Assembly: GCA_010909165.1 (NCBI GenBank)
Contig: MU008152.1
Coordinates: forward strand, 62,001-126,000
Length of the DNA: 64,000 nt
DNA from: Anthoceros angustus
Taxonomy: Eukaryota; Streptophyta; Anthocerotopsida; Anthocerotales; Anthocerotaceae
Reading direction: 5' to 3'
The notes under the pieces: model-generated
Seen by the model: only the letters and a program-made list of their open reading frames with translations
What the model was told of the DNA's origin: nothing
Database searches by the model: none
Position numbers and translations under genes: made by a program
Shown: one piece after another, positions 55,648 through 64,000 of the stretch
Position numbering within the stretch: position 1 is the first letter of the stretch
Layout of the letters: each line of letters opens with the position of its first letter

Positions 55648-58349
55648 ATGATGCTCAACGTGGATGCCGGGTACAAGGGGTCGTCGGGGGAGAGCCCCAG
55701 CTCTATCATCTCCGCCTGTGTGGACTCGGAGTCAGACCTAGATAGCGGTAGATCGTTCCAGCACATGCTGGCCACGGAAGACGATGAGGACGCGGAGAGG
55801 CGGGCCGGGCTCGATGACATGGCGGTGAACAGCGTAGCCGCCCGCAGCGGGTTCGGGGCCAGCGGGAGCTTCGCAGAGAGACTGGCCAGGAGGGTGGACG
55901 GTGTAGGCTCTGCCCGCCAGTCTACTGCCCGCTTCAAGACTGTGCCGCCCTCTCGCCTCCAGTCCATCTCACGGGCCTGTGTTACTATTCCTCCTGGCCT
56001 TAGTCCCACCACTCTTCTTGATTCACCGGTTCTCTTGCCTTCATCGCAGGTGTGTCTTTTTTCTGCAAAATGTCCCTTCCTTCCTTCCTTCCTTACTTCC
56101 CTGCCTTGCCTTGCCTTGCCCTTAGGGACCCGTGGGAACCCGCCCTTCTTCTTCCTCTTCTCTCGCCCCTTCCCTGCTTGTCGTTGTGTCCGGGCTGTGT
56201 CAGATTGTGTGCAGACGTAAAGGTTGCTGCTTTTTCATCTTGGCTCTCGGTTTCTTTTCTAACTTTGGGTGGCCGCTAAATTTTTTTGACTGAGGGAAGT
56301 GTCTCTTTGACGTCCGGTTGTCGCATCTGTTTAATGTCAGCAGGCAGAGCCGTCTCCGACAACAGGCAATTTTCCCCTGCCCCCCTTTCTGGATGGGGCT
56401 GTTGCACCTATCAATGCCAAGCCAGCACCTCCGCATGTCCAGGATCCTCCTCTTAAGGAGCGGACTTTAGATCATACGACTCCTCTTGGGCTGGGTTTGA
56501 AAGCTCTGTTGAACAAGCTGATTCCTCGGAACTCGCCACTTGCTGGCCCAGTTGGGCTTCCGCCCTCTTCTGCTATCGAGGTAATGAAATGGCTTGTCTC
56601 TCTGTCTCGCTCTGTGCCATACAGATAAATGTTGGACTAGTGACAAGGTCGCCTCGATTTTACAGGCACCATATTCCCTTCAACAGAAGCTCCTGGAGTC
56701 TTCCGCACAAGTGTCTGCGGCAGCGCTGCCTCCCACACCACTTCCATTGGCCGAACAAGTTCAGCCTCTAGGAGCACCATCCACGGCCGCAACATCTTCT
56801 CCGCTGACTATTGAGGATACTGCATCGTCAGTACCCCTTGACGATTCTGTCCCAATGGATGTTCAATCCAAGCCTCAGGAGACTGATCGTCGCATGCCTG
56901 AAATCGAGCAGCAAGGAACAATTGGTCAGTCGTCTGTCACTTTTGTGGAAAGGCCGTCGGAAGATGGTTATAACTGGCGGAAGTATGGGCAGAAGCAGGT
57001 GAAGGGGAGCGAGTTTCCTCGTAGCTACTACAAATGCACTCACCCGAATTGCCCTATGAAGAAGAAAGTGGAGCGCTCGCATGATGGCCAGGTTACAGAG
57101 ATAATCTACAAGGGCGACCATAACCATCAAAGACCCTTGCCAACCAGGAGGTTGTCTGTAGCGGTGGGAGCTGTGCATATGTTGAACGACGGGGACAAGG
57201 GTGATGGATCTGAGGCATGGGGAGGTTTTCAAACTGGTGCACCAGATGTTCTCGGCAAGCATGACAGGCTTTCAGATGGAAGAAACTCGTCAATCTATGC
57301 AACCGGTACACCTGAACCATCATCTTCATCCACTAGTGATGGGGACGATGATGAGGATGGCGATATCAAGGATGAAGGCAATGAAGAAGAGCGGGAAGCC
57401 AAACGAAGGTAAATCTTCTCCTGATTTCGGTGGCCCACTTTGGGGAACTTACCAGTCCAAGGTTCTCACATGGTACGGGCACTGTCTATTGCAGACGGAG
57501 GGAGAGGAGAGCAAGGGAAGCTGCTGCACAAGTTGCGGCAGCTCCTCCACCCAGAATCAATCGTGAACCTCGCGTCGTGGTGCAAACAACCAGTGAGGTT
57601 GACATTCTGGATGATGGCTATCGTTGGCGCAAATATGGACAGAAGGTGGTTAAGGGTAACCCACACCCTCGGTGAGTATATCTTGAAGATCCGCACATAG
57701 CTTTTTGCAGGCTCCTGTATGGATTGCTCACTCCTGCTGTATTCTCATTTGCAGGAGCTATTATAAATGCACAAATCTGGGCTGCCCTGTCCGGAAACAT
57801 GTGGAGAGGGCTTCAAATGACCCCAAGTCTGTGATCACAACATATGAGGGCAAACACAACCATGATGTTCCAGCAGCCAGGAACAGTGGTGGTGGCCATG
57901 AGCCAGCTGTTATAGGTGGTGCTTCAGCACCCTCTCAGAGTGCGAGCATCAATTCCATGTCTTCGGCAGCTACGTCGTTGCAGGATCAGGGATCCCGCAT
58001 TCCTCGGCGTGGGTCTATCTTTGGCGGGATGCTTGAGGATCGGTCCAAGAAGATGGATAATGGCCGCAGCATATTGAGTATGGACCTTAGGAACCAGGAC
58101 CATGGTGGCAGTGGAGATGTACCTCTGATGTCCATCCCCATGAGCCTTGGTTCCCGACCAAGTGGTGAACTCGGGAGGCCGCCCTTTAACATGGAGTCCT
58201 TGGCTGGAAGGGTGGATTTTGCTAGGCCAAAGCAGGAGCAGGCAGAGGAGTACAATCGTGACAACCCGAACGCTCAGCAGCAAAGACTATCTGCGTCCAA
58301 TCCATCCTTCCACCAAAATTTGCCTCCCAGATTATTGCTTGGTCCTTGA
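55648..58349 (+). CDS. Group I WRKY transcription factor
   Basis: Nuclear DNA-binding protein recognising W-box elements, typically in defence and stress. Exons: 55648-56049, 56344-56580, 56666-57408, 57495-57671 and 57755-58349, giving 717 aa in frame. The first ATG is 55,648 (ATGATG). The N-terminal region has [10 protein letters not shown] and [20 protein letters not shown], then [10 protein letters not shown], the Ser-Pro cluster of group I (WRKY33-like) factors, a MAPK phosphorylation target in Arabidopsis. WRKY domain 1: [20 protein letters not shown] with C-x4-C and HNH. WRKY domain 2: [21 protein letters not shown]-x4-C, HNH. An acidic stretch and a basic [10 protein letters not shown] lie between them. 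The intron in domain 2 splits right after the PR arginine, the conserved R-type position. Both zinc fingers are complete. Confidence 0.96.
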
Positions 58350-59164
58350 GTTGTTGTAACTAATTATGTTGGCCTAGTTGGTATGCTGTACCAACTTGTG
58401 GAACCCCGAAGTCCGCTTTGGGAGTGTGGTGGGCAGCACCCTTCCAGACGTTGATGTTATTGCTGCTCTTGACGGCGGAAGTCTTCTGTAGAGTTGTAAG
58501 GGAGCGCTGATCAAAGTATGTAGTTCTGCATAGGTGTTGGCCAACACGCTCCATGTAAATTACGTGGATAAGGTTCAAAGCTGAGGACCCCTTTTGTCGT
58601 GGGCCCATTTGTACCGTCCTAAACACATGCCCATAGTTTACTTGAACGACTTCTGTCTGTTCTTTCATCCACATGATATAGCTGTAGAGTCTGCATGCTC
58701 CTTCTTTCAATGTTTACTGTTCACCTCTATCTATGTTTGGTGTTCAGAGCAGTAAAGCCAGGCAGGATGCACAGTCAGAACTCTCATCAGCATTGTGGCA
58801 CCCTCAATTCAGACATGTCAATTGCCAATAGTGGACTGCATTCCAATTGTAAAGCGGTGGACTGTGGACTTTTTTATGACCTGTTACATGCTATCAATAC
58901 ACGAAACTCATAATGTCTATCGTATGCACATATATACAGCGCAGTCGTTCAACAGTTGGCAGGTCCAGTGCCAGCAAGTAGTGCCAGACCACGCTCAGGA
59001 CAAACAGAACAAGAAGTAAGCACACAGTGCTGGGCGTTTCCGCAGGCTGTAGGCTCTGCATGCCTTGATGAATCTAATATGTGTATGTAGGTTGAATTGT
59101 TTGACGGCTAGCATACTACATAGATACGACATGAGACTTTGAAACCGGTCGGCACTACCAGAAG
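58350..59164. other. WRKY 3' UTR and spacer
   Basis: Probable WRKY 3' UTR followed by the short promoter of the next plus-strand gene. Nothing else recognised. Confidence 0.4.
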
Positions 59165-59867
59165 ATGGAGAGCACGTACAGCGTGTGGGCCGAGGTTCCT
59201 ACAGAGGAGACCCGCTTAAGGGAGGCCATGGCGGCTCTAAGGGGCGAGTTCGGGGGCCCCGCTTTCGAGCCCCATGTCACAGTCCTCGGGGCGCACCGGA
59301 TGCCGCTGCAAAAAGCCTCCGAAGCTCTGCAGACACTCTGCGCCTCCCTGCCACCTTACCGCTGCAGCTTCCTCCGAGTAGATTCCGGCCAGGACTACTT
59401 CCAGTGTGTCTACCTGCTCGGGGACCCTTCAGAACAGGTGCTTCTGCACGCAACCTTACTGGATGCATTTCCTCATACTTTTCCTCAGGCAAGGAAGTGA
59501 TCAGAATTCTGGTGATGGAGCAGGTCGTGAAAGCAAATAAGAAGGCCAAGCTTACCTTCGGCCAGGAGGCTGGCAAGTCCAGTAAGCTTCCCACCTATTT
59601 GTGTTAGGCACCCTTGAGCATGCATGCGTCCGATAATAATTTCTCGTCCTGTTAGCAGCTTACATGCCGCACCTGAGCTTGCTGTATGGCGATCTGTCCA
59701 AGGAAGAGAAAGAAAGGGCCCAAGCTCGAGCTGCTGAGCTTCTTCCGCAGTTGGAGGCAACAGAGTTTGACGTGCGACGTCTTTCGTTATGGAAAACAGA
59801 TCCACAGGATAAGCTTTTAGGTAGCTGGGAGAAGGTTGCTGAGCTTCCACTTGAATGCAGCAAGTGA
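59165..59867 (+). CDS. Cyclic phosphodiesterase-like protein (2H family)
   Basis: Small soluble enzyme resembling plant CPDase, which opens ADP-ribose 1'',2''-cyclic phosphate from tRNA splicing. Exons: 59165-59437, 59524-59581 and 59659-59867, about 180 aa. It starts with MESTYSVWAEVP, typical of the family. The two 2H signatures are present: FEPHVTVLGAHR (His-x-Thr, exon 1) and MPHLSLLYGDLS (His-x-Ser, exon 3). The spacing and the WKTDPQDKLLGSWEKVAELP C-terminus fit plant members. Introns are short (about 80 bp). A candidate poly(A) signal AATAAA lies at 60,017-60,022. Activity is inferred from family. Confidence 0.88.
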
Positions 59868-60450
59868 GATGAATGTGCACCGACCACTGAAGGTGTGAAA
59901 GCTTGCTTGCTTGCTAGGAAACAACCGTCTGGAGAGTAACATGTACAGTATATCACAAACAGTATCAGAGGCCTGTGATCTCCAACGTGAACAACAATTG
60001 CTTTCAAGCGTCAAAGAATAAAGTTTTCCACAGTCTGTCTCGCCAAGCCTTCAAAGGACAAGAAGCATATATGATACACCATAGCAGACCAACAACACGG
60101 CTCCATGATCGTGGATGACCACGGTAAGCTCGGGAGAATAGAACAGCACCTCACAGAGAACGGACAGCAAAACAGTTCACGGCCGACTGAATCTCAGAGC
60201 AAGAGGAGGGAACTGGAGGACCTTATGTTACACTCTTAATGACAATGAACACAACCAAGAAACCCTAGCACAGCTGAGCTGGGCTGAGCTTGTTGTCAGT
60301 ACGATACGCCTTGTTGGACAGGTTGAATTCGAGGCGATAGGAAGCTCAAGCTGGTTGCCTTTCCAACTGACTGTACACTTGTGCTTGTGCAGCTCGCTCC
60401 CGGCTTTCCCCGGATTGACTTAGTGTACAACAAATCCGTCGAGACTCCGT
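59868..60450. other. Convergent spacer between CPDase and GID8 genes
   Basis: Holds the 3' UTRs of both convergent genes, including AATAAA at 60,017 (plus). No further gene. Confidence 0.5.
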
Positions 60451-61149
60451 TCACAAGGCAGGCTCCTCCAGAATCGCAGTCACCAGATCATTGATCCGGG
60501 GAAAGGCAGCTCGCTCACTTAGCTGATTCTGCGTCCACAACAAGAGCTTAAGCAGGCTAGGGAGCTTCGGATCCTTCTCGTGGCTCTGGCTTGTAAGGAT
60601 GGCCGCGTTGAGCTCACTGGCAGTCTTCTGCCGCTGCGACATATCCAGCAGATCTCCCACGGGGCAGGACGCGGTATCCTCGAAGGCGAGCAAGGCCACA
60701 GTCCGCTCCAACTCCTCCAAGAAGGCGTGATTCTCCTCCCCCCGGGGCGCCAATTCCTCCTGCGCGAACTCCAGGGCCTCCTCCACCTTACCCCCTCGGA
60801 TAAGCTCGATAAGGCGCTGCTGCTGCAGGTGGAAGAAGAGGTGCGGGTTGGTGTCCAGGATCTCGGGGTTGAGGTCGTTCACGCGCTCGATGGCGTCCTG
60901 GACGTTCCCGCACTGCACAGCCTTCCGCACCGCCATGCGATCTGTGATGGTGGCCAGATCGATGTCGGGGTGCGTCCCACTCTCCTGCTGGAACTTCTGC
61001 GCTGCCTCCACGAAGCCCTCGGTGACCAGGTAGTTCATCACCAGCTTATTGAGATCCTCCTTGCGCACGCGCACCGCTGCCAGCTTCTTCTCCCATTCCT
61101 CACGCGTGATCACCTTCTTGCTGCAGGACGACTCCCCGCCCCGCCCCAT
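60451..61149 (-). CDS. GID8: GID8-like LisH-CTLH-CRA protein, intronless
   Basis: A 232-aa scaffold subunit homologous to GID8/TWA1 of the GID/CTLH E3 ubiquitin ligase. The order fits: LisH-like LNKLVMNYLVTEGFVEAAQK (about residues 33-52), CTLH around AVQCGNVQDAIERVNDLNPE and FHLQQQRLIELIRGGKVEEA, then CRA with LEELERTVALLAFED and SELNAAILTS. Length matches the family (about 230 aa). The frame has no intron and no stop. The start MGRGGESS is the first ATG in frame. Being intronless among intron-containing neighbours, it may be a retrocopy or a family trait; the intact frame argues for function either way. Confidence 0.93.
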   Translation of the reverse strand: MGRGGESSCSKKVITREEWEKKLAAVRVRKEDLNKLVMNYLVTEGFVEAAQKFQQESGTHPDIDLATITDRMAVRKAVQCGNVQDAIERVNDLNPEILDTNPHLFFHLQQQRLIELIRGGKVEEALEFAQEELAPRGEENHAFLEELERTVALLAFEDTASCPVGDLLDMSQRQKTASELNAAILTSQSHEKDPKLPSLLKLLLWTQNQLSERAAFPRINDLVTAILEEPAL

Positions 61150-62280
61150 CCCTCGCGCCTCCCCAATCCTGCCCCTTGCTCCGACTCCTCCGCCTCCTCA
61201 CGTCCTCTAACCCGGCCTTGCTACCCGCCAACAAGGTTCAACAATAAAACTTGCTTGGATGTTTTTCCAAAGCACTACTCTACGAAATCCTCCCGGTAAT
61301 GGTTGCCTAAGCACATTCCTTCCAAAAAGTGTGCCACGCTATTCCTAGCGCTACGCCTTCACCTACCTACAAAAGAAAATTGTACTATCACAAGTTAGCT
61401 AGGTACTTAAAAACAGTTTCTTAACCCGAGAGTGATCACGGAGCTTACTTGGAGACTTTTAGCTCCAAGATCCGGAATTAAAAATTTTGTGAGCAGCCAT
61501 AATTGTTGAGACCCCACATAACGGTGTTCTTCATCTCCGTGTTTGGATACCAATTCACAATAGAAGCTAGAGAGGAGTGTTAGAAGCGGCTGACTCCGTA
61601 ATGAACCCATGGTCAAGTTTGAAGTGCCTTTCGCAATGTGCAGTTCGCACGACTGTATTGTGATGCGTAAAGAGCGGACATATGTCTATTCCTAGTATTT
61701 CTTTAAGTAACTTATCACTTACCGTGTTTGCAGTATTGGTTGCCATTTGTCCATTATAAGTACTTTTGAAAACTCGTGACTTAGCCTGGTTCCAAATAAG
61801 CCTAACGCCAGGCAAGCCATGCTTGGCTTCAAAGAATGCTGTCGAGGATCCGATGCACGTTGCCTGGGACCCAACCCGAATATGGTGCTGACAACGAACA
61901 GCAGCCGCAGTTTCCCTCTCATCGCCGTTCGCATGGAACGGCACCGTTATCTTGCAGTCGGCCACAATGATATTCTTTTCAGGTAGTCCAAAAGATACTA
62001 CATGGGTAAGATGCCTTATCGTATGCATTGTGAAAGGTACTTGAGTTCTAAGGGTGTCTCTCTCTCTACCACCAGTTTCGCAACGGAGGTACGCTGCAGC
62101 ATCCGGCAAGGGCTAGCAGGGGAAGGCGCGCAAGCATGTGTCGCAATCCTAGGTCCTTAACACGTCACCGAGTGCATACCTACGCCTTCCCGTACCTCAT
62201 GGTTTCATGAGCACGAGATAAAGCCCCAGCTCTATTCTGTCGGTCAAGGCGAAATACATTGATAATCAATATACACGTTG
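61150..62280. other. 5' flank of GID8 and an unassigned frame
   Basis: A minus-strand open frame runs from about 62,109 to 61,567 (180 codons; contains NIIVADCKITVPFHANGDER). The farthest-upstream start is TTG; the first ATG is MHTIRH near 62,028. I recognise no domain and codon use is unremarkable, so it may be a gene fragment or chance. Confidence 0.3.
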
Positions 62281-62281
62281 A

Positions 62282-62640
62282 TTGTCACAATCCAATCCCC
62301 TGTTGTCGTCGCTGCTTGCATGTGGTTGTGCTAATAACGATGTGAAGGACCTTTTTTGCTTGCCGATGCCGCTGGGAACATGCAGCTCTGCCAATGGCAC
62401 TATCACGGTTTGTAGCTACCCCTCTCCGATGTCACTGCTTGCATGTCGCTCTGCCAACGGTGTTGTGCCAGATCTCCCTTGCTTGCCGATATCACTGCTA
62501 GCAACGAGTTTTGTAACTGATGTTGTGGCTAATCTTGCCCCTTTGTCGATGCCGCTACGAACACCTGGTTTTATTAATGGTACTGTAATGGCTTTTACCC
62601 CTCTCCAATGTCACCATCATCATCTAGGTGACAAGTTGTT
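62282..62640 (+). repeat. Degenerate minisatellite of about 60-63 bp units
   Basis: Five units are seen in one plus frame: SLLACGCANNDVKDLFCL, PLGTCSSANGTITVCSYPS, SLLACRSANGVVPDLPCL, SLLATSFVTDVVANLAPL and PLRTPGFINGTVMAFTPL. Recurrent DNA words are CGATGTCACTGCTTGCATG and TTGCCGAT. The frame stays open across all units to 62,740, but no known protein is recognised. Confidence 0.65.
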
Positions 62641-62740
62641 CACTGCTTTAGCTGCCCTCCACTTGCACTTCTACCAAATCCTTTGTATTCACACAGTCAG
62701 CTACATCACCTTATCATTTCTCCTTGTCATTGCTAGGTAA

Positions 62741-63486
62741 CCCTACACCAAGCATCGGGCTTCCTTTGTAGCTTTGAGTGTGTCTTCTCAGCAAGCTAAG
62801 AATGTCTCGCACCAATTTGGCATAAAAATAGTTATGAAACTTAATGACGATTTCTATAGAGTTGCGTGAAGCTGCTGTTGCGTCATCGTTTTACAAGCAT
62901 TCTTCTCTATCTAGCTGCGGTTCTCAATTTGGTTATTTCCCCCTCGCTTGATTCATCCTGCTAGCTTGGATTATGTACTAGCCTCCATTTGGCTTGTTCT
63001 TTCAGCTTCTTTTGCTTAAACAACTCGGAAATTAATATTTCAATATTAGAAATAATTGCTCCTATATTATGGCCCAATAGTGGGTGGCATAACACTTATT
63101 CAAATTGTTTGTGTGGTGCCCCTAGCCTCTTCACAAGCACCCACACTTTTGGTAACAAAGGGGAAACCTGGATCAAACCGCCCATTCCCGAAGGCAAGAT
63201 GAAACCAAAAGCAAGCTTTAAATAGGAACCGACCTTTGCGTTGCCCATGGATTTAGCAACCAAGCCTTGCATATTGTGCGTGGATAGGGATGTCGCATGA
63301 GGCAAGCATTTGCATTCATGTAAGCACTTCCTCAACAGACAACCAAGCAAAACAAATTTAATACGCAAATATAAGTGCAAACCAATAGCAATAGGAGAGA
63401 GTAGCTCACACATCGTGGTACAAACACACTCTCTCCACGAGAACAACACGCAAATTTCTCACATCGCTCTCGGAGCCATAGCTTTG
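62741..63486. other. Unassigned DNA
   Basis: No gene or repeat recognised. Confidence 0.3.
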
Positions 63487-63634
63487 GCCTCCTCACAACA
63501 CTCTTGCGTTGCATATCTAGAGGGCCTCCTCACAACACTCTTGAATTGCATATCTACAGGCTCTCCTCACAACACTCTTGCATTGCATATCTAGAGGGTC
63601 TCCTCACAACAATCTTGCATTGCATATCTAGAGA
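63487..63634. repeat. 37-bp minisatellite, four units
   Basis: CCTCCTCACAACACTCTTGC-like units start at 63,487, 63,524, 63,561 and 63,598, each followed by TTGCATATCTAGAGG with one or two substitutions. Confidence 0.92.
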
Positions 63635-64000
63635 ATGATATGAGCTTGTCCTTTGTGAAAGGGTCTATATATACTAGCCCTTGGCATCGGCATATTCCTA
63701 AGATATCATATTGGCATCAGTATATACCAAAAATATCCTAAAAATACACTATAATATGCAAGGAATATGCTAAAGCATATTACTTGTGCTTATCCACTTA
63801 GCTATTGTTAACCATGTTTAATTACCATTAATCAATGCTTAATTAACATAAGCGCTTTAGCATTTGCGCGATATGCATTTGAATTATGGATGCTTCTAAC
63901 ATGTAGCTTAAGTAGTGGCTCTCATTACGCCTTTGCAATTGGACCCGTGTTAGTATGGAACATTAGATAATTTAACCATAGGTTGGGATCTTGGTTTTAT
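63635..64000. other. AT-rich end of window
   Basis: Nothing recognised. ATATGC/TAAGATAT words are frequent around 63,690-63,790. Confidence 0.3.

Noticed and set aside
60580-61299. 239-codon plus-strand frame antisense to GID8
   Set aside because: Shadow of the GID8 coding strand; the antisense product has no domain while the sense product matches GID8 along its full length.

Overview
The window is nuclear DNA of a land plant. Genes have spliceosomal GT-AG introns, mostly about 80-250 bp, and the gene set is plant-specific: malectin-like LRR receptor kinases with a GDPC motif, a two-domain WRKY factor, an ANGUSTIFOLIA/CtBP homologue and a Ty1/copia relic. Short introns and fairly GC-rich coding sequence fit a bryophyte (a hornwort would fit well) or a lycophyte better than a flowering plant. 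That placement is inference from style and was not tested.

Layout. 1-34,822 is an accessory region dominated by receptor-like kinases (RLKs). It holds one gene cut by the left edge (1-1,404, minus) and four full-length genes, here called A (9,230-13,729, plus), B (19,216-23,693, minus), C (24,409-28,716, minus) and D (30,511-34,822, minus). Between them lie a secreted aspartic protease (5,564-7,592), a rearranged half-copy of it (about 8,130-8,805), decayed RLK fragments (about 7,715-7,830, 13,777-14,310, 14,529-14,975, 29,180), a PPR fragment and transposon debris. 35,400-39,600 holds a degraded non-LTR retrotransposon and unassigned DNA. 39,608-48,000 holds two conserved genes, a METTL13-type dual methyltransferase (minus) and ANGUSTIFOLIA (plus), with start codons facing apart. 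48,000-54,700 is gene-poor, with microsatellites, tandem duplications and retrotransposon tails. 54,700-61,150 holds a group I WRKY gene, a 2H-type cyclic phosphodiesterase and an intronless GID8-like gene. 61,150-64,000 has no recognised gene but carries two minisatellites.

The RLKs share one exon plan: signal peptide, malectin-like ectodomain in about four exons, a G-D-P-C linker exon, LRRs each on a 62-75 nt phase-2 exon, an exon with the transmembrane helix, then kinase exons. This points to repeated local duplication of one ancestor. I followed the reading frame through every splice junction of A (999 aa), B (968 aa) and C (936 aa), and through the ectodomain of D. The most interesting gene is C: its frame is intact, but the catalytic-loop Asp and the DFG Asp are both gone, so it should be a pseudokinase lying between active-looking paralogues B and D. 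C has also lost one intron that A, B and D keep, and appears to use a GC-AG intron. A plausible, untested reading is that the cluster supplies surface receptors, with C as a signalling-dead partner or decoy.

The window edges cut the first RLK. No rRNA, intact tRNA or CRISPR was seen.
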